Source: Zoogloeaceae bacterium
GTDB lineage: Bacteria > Pseudomonadota > Gammaproteobacteria > Burkholderiales > Rhodocyclaceae
Direction: 5' to 3'
DNA: 64,000 bases
NCBI GenBank assembly: GCA_024235675.1
Contig: JACKLZ010000001.1
Location: 62,001-126,000 of the forward strand
Under the pieces are notes generated by a model. The model was not told where the DNA came from and did not search any database. It was given only the letters and a program-made list of their open reading frames with translations. Position 1 is the stretch's first letter; each line of letters begins with the position of its first letter. The position numbers and the translations under genes are program-made. Positions 7,595 through 16,331 of this stretch are shown piece by piece.

Positions 7595-8134
7595 TTATTG
7601 AAGCGTTGAGGTGGCGGCGGGGCTGGTGGCGTGACTGACGACGCGTCGACCGCCGTTGAAACGTTTGTTCCAGTAGTGGGTGTTCAGGCTTTCAATGCGC
7701 ACCTTGCCACCGCTGGAGGGGGCGTGGATAAATCGATCGCCGCCAAGATAGATGCCCACGTGAGAGTAGGCGCGGCGCCGTGTATTGAAAAACACCAGAT
7801 CGCCCGCTTTGAGTTGCGCGCGCTTGAGATCGTCGCCGATCTTGGCCAGCTCAGTGGTGGTGCGGGGTAGATCAAGGCCCAGCGCCCGTTGAAAGACTTG
7901 CTGCACCAGGGCGCTGCAGTCGATGCCGGTATCTCGGGAGTTGCCACCGAAGCGATACGGGGTGTCGAGATAGGCCAGGCCTTGGACGATCAGCTCGCTG
8001 ATCGGTGTGCCGGTGCTGACCGGGGTGCTGTCGGGATCCGTCGAGATCCCCGCGTCTTCCGTGGCGCGCACCGGCCCCGACAAAACCAAGGCGAACAAAA
8101 GCGCGGCAACAGGAAGTGCGTGTCGAATACCCAT
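7595..8134 (-). CDS. NlpC/P60 family peptidoglycan endopeptidase
   Basis: A 179-residue exported protein. The start at 8134 (MGIRHALPVAALLFALVLS) gives a clean signal peptide; the longer open frame is an arginine-rich run-on into the divergent gene. The C-terminal 110 residues are an NlpC/P60 papain-like domain with catalytic Cys in DTGIDCSALVQQVF, His in RAYSHVGIYLGGDRF and a third polar residue in FIHAPSSGGKV. Such enzymes cut D-Glu-mesoDAP bonds in peptidoglycan stem peptides (Spr/MepS-like). There is no LysM or SH3 targeting domain. It stands alone, with the divergent DUF2726 gene 94 bases upstream. Confidence 0.9.
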   Translation of the reverse strand: MGIRHALPVAALLFALVLSGPVRATEDAGISTDPDSTPVSTGTPISELIVQGLAYLDTPYRFGGNSRDTGIDCSALVQQVFQRALGLDLPRTTTELAKIGDDLKRAQLKAGDLVFFNTRRRAYSHVGIYLGGDRFIHAPSSGGKVRIESLNTHYWNKRFNGGRRVVSHATSPAATSTLQ

Positions 8135-8228
8135 CCGCGCGAATATACTTTCTTGGCGCTTTTCAGTAAAGCGCTGATTATTGGCACTGTTTTTGTTTTG
8201 AGCCCTGACGACAAGGAGAATGCGCGGG

Positions 8229-8810
8229 ATGGCGTGGATATTTTTCTTCGTTTCGATACTGGCCATTGCATGGTTAGGTTTTCTGGTGCGTCGTCGTCGA
8301 CGCGAGCACAAAGAGTCGGAGCAAGCCCGAGAGATGGCTTTTTTGTTGGCCCATGGCGAGCTGCCAGGTGGGGCGCTGGCGGGTGACAATGTACTGAAAC
8401 GACAGGCGAGCGATGGCGAAAGCCTTCAGGGTGCTGCACCTCAGCCAACGCCTTCTGTCACGCCCGTAGCGGTGCCTGCGGGGGCGCGGCCGGCGTATCT
8501 GGATGTTGTGCGGGCAACGGCGTATCGGCGGCTCAGGGCAGCCTTGCCATCCCATGAGGTCTTTCCGCGCGCCTCATTGCGACGGGCGGCCGGCCTGGAG
8601 TCGATTGAAAAGGATGCCTTGCTCGACTTTGTGGTCTGTACCAGTGCGCTGGTTCCGGTGGCTGCCGTTGATCTGGTGCGGGGCGAGCGGGCATCGCCAG
8701 CCGATGCCATCAAGCGGGAAACACTGGAACGCGCTGGCGTGCGCTATGCCCGCTGGCGGCATGACGCCCTGCCGGACAGCGAAACGATAGCGACTTGGCT
8801 GACGAATTAA
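8229..8810 (+). CDS. DUF2726-like membrane-anchored protein
   Basis: A 193-residue protein with one N-terminal transmembrane helix (MAWIFFFVSILAIAWLGFLV), then RRRRR (inside-positive), a disordered Pro/Ala stretch and a C-terminal domain of about 110 residues. That domain, with YRRLRAALPSHEVFPRASLR and later an Ala-Gly-Val-Arg-Tyr-Ala-Arg-Trp turn, resembles DUF2726, a fold related to restriction-endonuclease-like nucleases. The usual acidic/Lys active-site positions are not obvious, so nuclease activity is doubtful. ATG at 8229 is preferred over 8220 because AAGGAG (8213-8218) is well spaced only for the former. It converges on the DnaQ-like gene with a 6-bp gap. Confidence 0.6.
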   Translation: MAWIFFFVSILAIAWLGFLVRRRRREHKESEQAREMAFLLAHGELPGGALAGDNVLKRQASDGESLQGAAPQPTPSVTPVAVPAGARPAYLDVVRATAYRRLRAALPSHEVFPRASLRRAAGLESIEKDALLDFVVCTSALVPVAAVDLVRGERASPADAIKRETLERAGVRYARWRHDALPDSETIATWLTN

Positions 8811-8816
8811 GCCGCG

Positions 8817-9461
8817 TCAGAGTGGGCGATTCAGGCGTTCGCGTGCGTGTTCAAGCTCGATCAGTGCTTGCGCGGTTGCATGCCCCAGGATGCGAGCCCG
8901 CGCCTGCGTTGCGAGGAAGAGTTGTGCGATGGCGTAGCCGTCTCCCAGCGCATGGTGTCGCTGGAAGGTCTCAATGCGCAGGGCGTTCATCCATTCGGTG
9001 AGTTTGCTTGCGCCCTGACTGCGCTCGGCAAACAGTCCTGGCAGCAGCCAGTACAGATCGACGCTGTGTAGCTCGGGCTCCACGTCCAGAACGCGCTCCA
9101 TGGCGTTGAGCAGCACGCGCTTGTTGAAGGCGGCGTTGAAAACGACGATAGGTGAGCTTCCGATGAATTCGAGCAGGCCGGTCAGCGCATCCGCCGGGTC
9201 GGGTTCAAGGCTCTGGTAAAGCGCGAGTTTCGGGTTGATCAGCCCGTTTTCGATGGCCATAGCCGCGACGGACAGGAGGCGGTCCTTGCTCAGGTCAAGA
9301 CCACTGGCTTCGGTATTGACAACAACATAACGCGTCTCGACGTGTTGCCGGTCGAGCGCCGTTGCGGGCAGTTTGCGCCAGGCGTCGAGTCGTGCGCGGA
9401 CCTCGGGCGTCAGTTGCGCGGGCGGATGGGCGCCAGGGATAAGTCGGGAGAGCCAGGTCAT
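8817..9461 (-). CDS. DnaQ-like 3'-5' exonuclease fold protein with substituted catalytic acids
   Basis: A 214-residue DEDDh-exonuclease-fold protein. Motif I reads YVVVNTEASGLDL where active enzymes have DxE (Asp to Asn). Motif II reads VVFNAAFNKRVL where they have NAxFD (Asp to Asn again). Motif III is intact: HHALGDGYAIAQLF gives the His and last Asp. With two of four metal-binding acids changed to Asn, catalysis may be lost and the protein may be a binding or regulatory module. It follows the DUF294/CBS gene (start 11453, stop 9561) on the same strand, a pairing common in proteobacteria. Both Asn codons (AAT, AAC) read clearly in the sequence. Confidence 0.85.
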   Translation of the reverse strand: MTWLSRLIPGAHPPAQLTPEVRARLDAWRKLPATALDRQHVETRYVVVNTEASGLDLSKDRLLSVAAMAIENGLINPKLALYQSLEPDPADALTGLLEFIGSSPIVVFNAAFNKRVLLNAMERVLDVEPELHSVDLYWLLPGLFAERSQGASKLTEWMNALRIETFQRHHALGDGYAIAQLFLATQARARILGHATAQALIELEHARERLNRPL

Positions 9462-9560
9462 CAGTGGTTGTTTGCCAAGCGTGAGTCGTCAGAAAGTGTG
9501 CTTCATTTCCGCGTGACGTCAGAATCATTCTGCCGTCGCGCGATTGGCGAAAGCACCGTC

Positions 9561-11453
9561 TTAAAGCTGGTAATCCAGTTTGAGCCGAAGTTGCAGCTTG
9601 CGGGCTTGCCGGAAAGCTTCTTTGAGAATGCGCCGATCCAGTTCGTTGAGGGTGTCGGGATCGACCTTGTTGTCCCCTGGTGCGTCGTGTTCGGTGTCGA
9701 GGTGTTGCGAGCGCAGGCGCAGGAGCTGAATGAAGTGGAAGCCGTCGGTGATGGCGTTGAGTTCTTCTTCGGCCATGTTGGCCCGCTGGCCGGACTGGCG
9801 CAGGCGGCCGACCGTGCTGGATGCCTCGACGCCCGAGCGTAGCGACAGAATGCGGGCGACGTCTACGAACAGACGCGCGCCCGATTTTTTCAGGTCGATC
9901 ATGCCGTCGTCTTCGACCACGAAGTCGCGGAAACGGCCCAGTGGCGGCGCAACGGCCAGCGCATTGTGGGCCATCATGCGCAGGAAAGTGGAGTTGCCGC
10001 GTGCGGTTTCGAGCAGCCAGCGACGCAGTTGGTCACCAATTTTCTCGCTGCCGAAGAGCACCCGGAAGTCGAAGAAGATCGAGGCATTGAGCAGCGCTTG
10101 CGGGTCGGGCTCCCGGATCCAGGCACCGAAGCGTCGCTTCCACTCTTCGAGCGTCAGACACAGTTCGGGGTTGCTGGCCATGATATTGCCCTTGCACAGC
10201 GGGAAGCCGCAGGCGGCGAGCGCGTCGTTGGCGTCCTTGGCGAAGGCCAGCAGTTTTTGTTTGGTCGCTTCGCGCTCGCCTTCCGGTGCGGAAAAAATGA
10301 TGCCGTTGTCCTGATCGGTGGAGAGCGTCTGCTCGTGACGCCCTTCGGAGCCGAAGGCCAGCCAGCAGAACTGTACGCCGAACAATTCGTGGCGCCCGAG
10401 CTCCAGTGTGATGATGCGGCGGGTGAGGGCGTCGTTGAGGGCGGAGATGAACCGTGTGAGCTGTTCGGCGCCGATGCCTTGCGCGATAAGGTTGAGCGCC
10501 AGTTGCCGGATGTCTCGGCTGGCGTGTCGGAGTGACTCGATGTCATCAGCGCTTTCAATGCTGGCGCGAATCTGACGCAGACCGATGCGTTGGAGCGAGA
10601 ACAGGTCGCGCTCGGACACGACCCCACGCAGCTTGTCATCGGAGTCGACTACCAGCAGGTGTCGTCGGGCGTGGGTGGCCATTTCGAGTGCCGCGTCGTA
10701 GGCCGTTGCCGTCATCGGCAAAACCTGCGGCGACGGCGTCATGACATCCGAAATCGGCCGGTTCAGGTCGAAAGCAGGGAGCACGATGCGCGACAGCAGA
10801 TCGCCCTGGGTGAGAATGCCCACCGGGCGGGCGTCGGCATCGGCGACCACCATGCAGCCGATATGCAGCTCGTCCATTTTTTCGAGGGCGTTGCGGGTGC
10901 TGGTCTCGGGGGTGACAGAAATCGGGTCGCGCTTGATCAACTCGCTGAGCGGGGTGGTCATGGTCTGCTGTTCGGCGGCGCGTTGCGAGAACGTGTTCTG
11001 CAGTTGCTGACGGGACTGACTGAGCAGGCTGGCGATGTACTGGGTGCAGAAAACCTGGAAGACCGGGCTGATACGCATCAGCGTTATGAAGTCGTCGGCA
11101 GGCAGCTGGAAGCAGAAGCTGTCTTCGAGCGCCATGTAGGTGTTGGTGGAGGGGCGGCCGGCGGAGATGGCGCCGATCGGGAAGCATTCGCCCGGCCCAA
11201 GTGTCATGGAGGCGTATTCGGTGAGGGCGACGTCGCCGCTCTGGCTGGCTTGCACCTTGCCGCGCTGAATGATGTAGAAGTAGCGCGGTTGGCCCATTTC
11301 GGCGGACAGAATGGTCGCGCCCTTGCTGAAGTAGCCGAGGAGCACGCGCTCGGAAAGGTAGTCCAGCGCTTCCGTTTCCATTTGGTCGAAGGGCGAAAAG
11401 CGCTTGAGGAAATCAGTGCTGGCACCTACGAGCGATTCTGTTGCTGTTGTCAT
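9561..11453 (-). CDS. cNMP-binding/CBS/DUF294 nucleotidyltransferase-like signalling protein
   Basis: A 630-residue cytoplasmic protein. Domain order: cyclic-nucleotide-binding-like beta-roll (about 15-135, with YFYIIQRGKVQAS), two CBS domains (about 165-285, with HIGCMVVADADARPVGILTQ and RHLLVVDSDDKLRGVVSERD), a DUF294 nucleotidyltransferase domain (about 300-460, with AFGSEGRHEQTLSTDQDNGI, the GSxxRxEQ...DxD pattern seen in GlnD), and a DUF294 C-terminal helical domain (about 480-625). The GlnD-like motif suggests nucleotidyl transfer to a protein, and CBS pairs usually bind adenylates. In other proteobacteria this family sits beside DUF4212/symporter genes. Here those are about 10 kb away. 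Its target is unknown. Confidence 0.9.
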   Translation of the reverse strand: MTTATESLVGASTDFLKRFSPFDQMETEALDYLSERVLLGYFSKGATILSAEMGQPRYFYIIQRGKVQASQSGDVALTEYASMTLGPGECFPIGAISAGRPSTNTYMALEDSFCFQLPADDFITLMRISPVFQVFCTQYIASLLSQSRQQLQNTFSQRAAEQQTMTTPLSELIKRDPISVTPETSTRNALEKMDELHIGCMVVADADARPVGILTQGDLLSRIVLPAFDLNRPISDVMTPSPQVLPMTATAYDAALEMATHARRHLLVVDSDDKLRGVVSERDLFSLQRIGLRQIRASIESADDIESLRHASRDIRQLALNLIAQGIGAEQLTRFISALNDALTRRIITLELGRHELFGVQFCWLAFGSEGRHEQTLSTDQDNGIIFSAPEGEREATKQKLLAFAKDANDALAACGFPLCKGNIMASNPELCLTLEEWKRRFGAWIREPDPQALLNASIFFDFRVLFGSEKIGDQLRRWLLETARGNSTFLRMMAHNALAVAPPLGRFRDFVVEDDGMIDLKKSGARLFVDVARILSLRSGVEASSTVGRLRQSGQRANMAEEELNAITDGFHFIQLLRLRSQHLDTEHDAPGDNKVDPDTLNELDRRILKEAFRQARKLQLRLKLDYQL

Positions 11454-11580
11454 GCGGCCTCCCCTTTCGGCGTATCCTGAAATTATAGGGCGCTATGGTG
11501 ACTCAAAACTGATCTGACGCAAGAAACCGGCGCGTGTCGCGGAATCTCGATAGTGCTGCGGGCGGGCTGAGGGGATTGCG

Positions 11581-14500
11581 CTACTGGCCCAGCGAGAAAC
11601 GAAAGCGTGCGCCTTGTCCTTCGATGGATTCCGCTTCGATCTGACCGCCGTGGCGACTGATGATGCGGTGGACGGTGGCCAGGCCAACGCCGGTGCCGTC
11701 GAAGTCACGCGGTGAGTGCAGGCGTTGGAAAGGTTTGAAGAGCTTGTCGGCATAGGCCATGTCGAAGCCGGCGCCGTTGTCTTCGACCACAAACCAGCGT
11801 TGGCCGTCGCGTTGCTCCGAAAACACGTTGATGTGTGCCGCGTCGACACGTCGGCTGAACTTCCAGGCGTTGCTGATGAGGTTGTCGAGGACCGACTGGA
11901 TCAGGATGGGGTCGGCCTCGGCACGCAGGTCGTGCGCGATCTCCCAGGTGACCGCGCGTTCGGGATCGCGCTCTGACAATTCAGCGACGACCTGGCGTGC
12001 CATTCGGGAGATGTCCACCGGTTGCCGGTCGACGGGTTTGCGCGATAGCCGGGCAAGGTCGAGCATGTCGTCGATGAGCCCACTCATCCGGTTGACGGCG
12101 GCCTGGATGCGCTCCAGGTATTCTCGATTCACGTCGGTCAGCTGGTTCGCCATGTTTTGTTCGAGCAAGCGGCCAAATCCGTCGATGGCGCGCAGCGGTG
12201 CGCGCAAGTCGTGTGACAGCGAGTAGCTGAATGATTCGAGTTCGTCGAGCGCGCTCTTCAATTCGACGGTGCGCTCATCCACGCGGTCTTCCATGGAGGC
12301 TTTGAGGCGTTCGAGCTGTTCGGCCGTCTTTCGGCTGGCGGAGATGTCGCGAATCATGAGCGTCATGCCGCTTCGCCCGCCATTGGCGAGTCGATGGCGC
12401 GACATCCTCACATTGAACCAGTGGGTTTGCGTGGCAAGCTCGACCGAGTAGTCGAATTGCTGAATGCCAAGGCCGCTGCGGAGTTTTTCGTGTGCCGCGT
12501 CAAAGAGGGCCTTGGCCTCCGACGGCAGCAGTTTGGTCACCTGGAGGCCGGTCAGTTCGGCGCCTGGGAGCTGGAAGCGGGGCGGGGCGGGTTTTGGGTA
12601 ATGATCCTGGATGACCCCACCGCAGTCGGTGATCAGCATCAGGTCATCCATGCCCGCGAGCGCGCCGTGCAGGCGCTCATCGCTTTCGCGCCGTGAGCTT
12701 TCGGCGTGCATGCGCTCGGTGATGTCGCGGCCGATCACCATCAAGGCTTTGGGTTGCTGATCGGCGTCCAGGATCGGGGTCTTGATCATGTCCAGCGAAC
12801 GCAGCCCGGGCGCATCGGTGTGGGGGATTTCTTCGATGTAGCGGATGGACTCGCGGCGCGACCAGGCGAGCGTGTCGGTGTTGTCGCAGCGGGACAGGAT
12901 GTCCTGCATGTCGCCGCCGGCCTGGGCGGCGAGTTGCGAATTGGTTTTTTCTTTCCAGTCGGTTTGGGACAAGCCATACATGTGCAGGCCGGCCGAGTTG
13001 GCCATTTGCCAACGCCCCGCAGCGTCTTTGACCGCGATGAAATCCGGCGAGGTGGCGAGGAGCGCGTCCAGACGTTGTTCGGAGTCGTGCAGTGCCTGCT
13101 CGATGGCTTGCTGGGCGGATAGATCGATGATGAATCCGCCCAGATAGTGCTTGCCCAGGAAGTGCATTTTGCTGAAAAACAGTTCGACCGGGATCCTGAC
13201 GCCGTCGGCACGAATGAGCTGGCGCTGCGCTCGCAATGCATTGCTGTTGTCCGGCAGGCTGAGGGGGGTGTCAGCGCGGTCGAAAATCTGCTGCAGATGG
13301 ATCGCTGCGCCGGGGTCTTCGTAGCCGGCAAGCTGTTTGAACGCTGCGTTGCTCAGCGGGATGCAGCCTTCCGTGTCAGCCCACATCATCGGCAGTGCCA
13401 TGGTGCCGAATGCGTGCCGGCTGAAGCCCAGCAGTTCGCCCGTTTCCTTGGCAAGCGTCTCGTCGATCAGGATCAGCAGGTGCGATAGCGCACAGCCATG
13501 AACATCGGTGTCAAACGTCTGGGTCTGCACCATGAGTTGGCGTTCGCCAATCTGGATCGAGATGGGCGATGCTGGCTGGGGGCCCTGGATGAATGTGAGG
13601 ACGGAGCCGCGATCCTGTTCGCTCGAGTGCTGTAACACCTCGGTGAGTCGGCCGGCAGGGCTATCTGGGGCAAGGTTCAGCAGCGCGCGTGCGGCCGCAT
13701 TGATGAAGCCGATCCGGCCCTCGGCCTCGACGAGACACAGGCCGAGTTCCTGGCTGCGTGACAGGAGTTGGTCGAGCATATTGGTGTGGGCGTGGACTTG
13801 CCGGTGGGCTTCGAGTTCGTCGGCCTGGCGATGGATGACTCGCCTCAGCACGTCAACGTAGCGATGTTCAAGGCAGCGCACGATGTCGTGTTCAGACACC
13901 ACGCCGCATAGCTGCGCGTCCTGGGTGACGATCACGTGGCGGATACCGTTTGACGACATCAGGCGAGCGGCTTCGAAAACCGGGCGATTCGCCTCCAGCT
14001 GAATGGCCGGCGACATCATCACTTCAGTGACTTGCATGGCATGCAAGGCGTCCCGCTTGGCAAGAAGACGGGTCACGTCACGCGTGGTGAGGATGCCAAT
14101 CGGTGCCCGCGTCTCCGAGACCACAACGACGCAACCGATATGCTCCTTGCGCATCAGGTCGGCGCAGTCGAGTACCGAGGTGTCCGACGTGACGGTAGTC
14201 AGCCGGGGGGTCATGATCTGCTCGATGGCGTCGAGGTGAGCGAAGTGCTCGATGCCCATGCGGCCAAGGATGGCGCTCTCTGAGAGCAGGCCGACCATGT
14301 CGCCATCGGCACCGCGGACAATGGCGTGGCGCACGCCGTGGCGCAGCATGCGCTCGTAGACGTCGACATAGTTCTCGTCGGCGTCGGCCCACAGCACAGA
14401 GTGTTGGCAGACGTCGACAAGCCGCCGATCGCTTGGCTGGGTTGATTGATCAAGCCCGAGCGTCAAGGCGGAGCGCTCGGTCAGAATGCCAATGATGTCG

Positions 14501-14661
14501 CCGTCGCGCTCGGCAAGCACGGCGTGGGATGGGCTGTCGGCCAGATTGGCCAGCGCATCTGAAAGCAGCGAGCCGGCGGGCAGTGCGGTGATCGGCAGGG
14601 CGAGCTCGGCCGCAGACGAGGTCGCAAAAGGTGAGTCACCGACACTGCTGGACGCCGACAT
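11581..14661 (-). CDS. CBS-PAS sensor histidine kinase, soluble (1026 residues)
   Basis: A large kinase without transmembrane segments. Order: four CBS repeats (about 20-275; for example EHIGCVVVVSETRAPIGILT and NGIRHVIVTQDAQLCGVVSE), about four PAS-like domains (290-790), a coiled coil, HisKA with phospho-acceptor His in YSLSHDLRAPLRAIDGF (near residue 814) and HATPase_c with the N box NLISNAWKFS and G boxes VEDNGAGFDM and GTGVGLATVHRI. It autophosphorylates on His. The CBS input suggests sensing of an adenylate or similar nucleotide. No response regulator is adjacent, so it is an orphan. The C-terminus is closely similar to the kinase at 28-32 kb, which makes them paralogues. Confidence 0.92.
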   Translation of the reverse strand: MSASSSVGDSPFATSSAAELALPITALPAGSLLSDALANLADSPSHAVLAERDGDIIGILTERSALTLGLDQSTQPSDRRLVDVCQHSVLWADADENYVDVYERMLRHGVRHAIVRGADGDMVGLLSESAILGRMGIEHFAHLDAIEQIMTPRLTTVTSDTSVLDCADLMRKEHIGCVVVVSETRAPIGILTTRDVTRLLAKRDALHAMQVTEVMMSPAIQLEANRPVFEAARLMSSNGIRHVIVTQDAQLCGVVSEHDIVRCLEHRYVDVLRRVIHRQADELEAHRQVHAHTNMLDQLLSRSQELGLCLVEAEGRIGFINAAARALLNLAPDSPAGRLTEVLQHSSEQDRGSVLTFIQGPQPASPISIQIGERQLMVQTQTFDTDVHGCALSHLLILIDETLAKETGELLGFSRHAFGTMALPMMWADTEGCIPLSNAAFKQLAGYEDPGAAIHLQQIFDRADTPLSLPDNSNALRAQRQLIRADGVRIPVELFFSKMHFLGKHYLGGFIIDLSAQQAIEQALHDSEQRLDALLATSPDFIAVKDAAGRWQMANSAGLHMYGLSQTDWKEKTNSQLAAQAGGDMQDILSRCDNTDTLAWSRRESIRYIEEIPHTDAPGLRSLDMIKTPILDADQQPKALMVIGRDITERMHAESSRRESDERLHGALAGMDDLMLITDCGGVIQDHYPKPAPPRFQLPGAELTGLQVTKLLPSEAKALFDAAHEKLRSGLGIQQFDYSVELATQTHWFNVRMSRHRLANGGRSGMTLMIRDISASRKTAEQLERLKASMEDRVDERTVELKSALDELESFSYSLSHDLRAPLRAIDGFGRLLEQNMANQLTDVNREYLERIQAAVNRMSGLIDDMLDLARLSRKPVDRQPVDISRMARQVVAELSERDPERAVTWEIAHDLRAEADPILIQSVLDNLISNAWKFSRRVDAAHINVFSEQRDGQRWFVVEDNGAGFDMAYADKLFKPFQRLHSPRDFDGTGVGLATVHRIISRHGGQIEAESIEGQGARFRFSLGQ

Positions 14662-14761
14662 GTGAGATTCGCTACAGGCGTGGTGTCACCCACTTGTTAC
14701 CAAATGTAGCCGATCCCCGTCTCAAAAAGAAGTGATATGTCAATGGTATGACATGTTGCGC

Positions 14762-16264
14762 TCAACGGTGGTGATGCTGCGCGACCCATTGATTCATCAA
14801 CATTCGCACCGCATCGGGGAGCTCGGATGCGCCCATGCCAATGGGGCCAATGCCCTTGGCGAGCAGCAGGTCCGCAGCGGCACCGTGCAGATGAACGGCA
14901 CCGATGATGGCGGTTTCAATCGGCCAGCGCTGGGCCAGCAAGGCGGCGAGCAGGCCGGTGAGCACATCGCCCATGCCGGCGGCGGACATGCCCGGGTTGC
15001 CGCTGCGGTTGATGAGCCAGCGTCCGTCGGGGTGGGCGATGAGGCTGCCGTGTCCTTTGAGTACGACGTGTGCATCAAATCGCTTTGCCAGCGTCAGTGC
15101 CGTATCGAGCCGGTCGGCCTGGACTTTGTCCAGGCTGGTGTTGAGCAAGCGCGCCGCTTCGGCCGGGTGGGGCGTGAGGATCACCGGCGCATGGCGTCGG
15201 GTGAGGGCGCCGGCCAGGGTGTTGTCGGTGGCCAGCAGGTTCAACGCGTCGGCATCGAGCACCAGGGTGTGTTTGCCGGCGACCGCTCGATGCAGCAAGG
15301 ATGCAGCCACCTCGTCGCGACCCAGGCCGGGGCCGATGGCAATGGCCAGGCCTTCGATCATCGCCGCTTCGGCCGGGCGGAGCATCAACTCGGGCTGGAC
15401 CAGATCGACGACCGGCGCGTTCGGGTCGAGCAAGCCGACAAAGACGCGACCGGCACCGGCGCGCAGCGCGGCACGGCCGGACAACAACGGGGCGCCGCAC
15501 ATGCCGGGCGCGCCGCCAATGATCACGGCGTCGCCAAACAGGCCTTTGTGCGAGTTCAGCCGCCGGGGGGCGAACTGTTCGCCAAACAAGGACGGACGCA
15601 CTTCCCAGCCTGGTGCGGGCAGATAGCTGTTGGGGTCAAGATCCAGCCGTTTGACGACCAGTTCGCCGCAGTGGTCTGGCCCATCCAGCGTGAGCAGGCC
15701 AGGCTTGAATGCAATGAAGGTGACGGTATGTGTGGCCTTGAACGCCACGCCCAGCACACGGCCGGTATCCGCACACAGGCCGCTGGGGACATCGATTGAC
15801 ATGCGCGGGCAGGGCAGTGCGTTGAGCGCGCGAATCCAGTCGGCAAGCCGCCCGGTGATGGGGCGTTGCAGGCCGATGCCGAACAGGGCGTCGACCACCA
15901 GTGCCCAGCCTTCGGGCGGGGCGGCGGGCAGGTCGGAGAGGGTTTCGCCGCCCGCGTCTCGCCATGCCTCCCACGATTTTTTGGCGTCGCCAGGCAGCTT
16001 GGCGGTATTGCCCGAGAACGCGACCACCACCTTGCGGCCGGCCTGCAGGAAGTGGCGCGCCATGACAAAGCCGTCGCCGCCGTTGTTGCCGGGGCCGCAG
16101 GCAATGAGCAGCGCGCCGGGACGGTCGATCATCAGGCGCACGGCTTCTTCGGCCGAGGCGCGGCCGGCGCGCTCCATCAGTGGCGGCTTGGCGGTGGGCA
16201 TGGCCGCCTTTTCGATGGTGCGGATGCCGGCAACGGTGTAGATCGGTTGGCTCGGTTGCAGCAT
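14762..16264 (-). CDS. nnr: Bifunctional NAD(P)HX epimerase / ADP-dependent NAD(P)HX dehydratase
   Basis: A 500-residue fusion of an N-terminal YjeF_N epimerase domain (about 1-215; GPGNNGGDGFVMARHF) and a C-terminal carbohydrate-kinase-like dehydratase (about 225-495; HKGLFGDAVIIGGAPGMCGA, VLKGHGSLIAHPDGRWLIN, GNPGMSAAGMGDVLTGLLAA). It repairs hydrated NAD(P)H: the epimerase interconverts R and S forms and the dehydratase restores S-NAD(P)HX with ADP. The start was placed at MLQPSQPIYTVAGIRTIE because the upstream frame overlaps the DUF429 gene and lacks family similarity. It is the last gene of a leftward cluster, 67 bases after DUF429. The ribosome binding site is weak, so translation may depend on the upstream genes. 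Confidence 0.94.
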   Translation of the reverse strand: MLQPSQPIYTVAGIRTIEKAAMPTAKPPLMERAGRASAEEAVRLMIDRPGALLIACGPGNNGGDGFVMARHFLQAGRKVVVAFSGNTAKLPGDAKKSWEAWRDAGGETLSDLPAAPPEGWALVVDALFGIGLQRPITGRLADWIRALNALPCPRMSIDVPSGLCADTGRVLGVAFKATHTVTFIAFKPGLLTLDGPDHCGELVVKRLDLDPNSYLPAPGWEVRPSLFGEQFAPRRLNSHKGLFGDAVIIGGAPGMCGAPLLSGRAALRAGAGRVFVGLLDPNAPVVDLVQPELMLRPAEAAMIEGLAIAIGPGLGRDEVAASLLHRAVAGKHTLVLDADALNLLATDNTLAGALTRRHAPVILTPHPAEAARLLNTSLDKVQADRLDTALTLAKRFDAHVVLKGHGSLIAHPDGRWLINRSGNPGMSAAGMGDVLTGLLAALLAQRWPIETAIIGAVHLHGAAADLLLAKGIGPIGMGASELPDAVRMLMNQWVAQHHHR

Positions 16265-16331
16265 GGCGTGTTTGCCCAGGACGTCAGAGAGGCCACATTC
16301 TACGCGTTTCAAACGGCGTGGCGTGCAGGCC

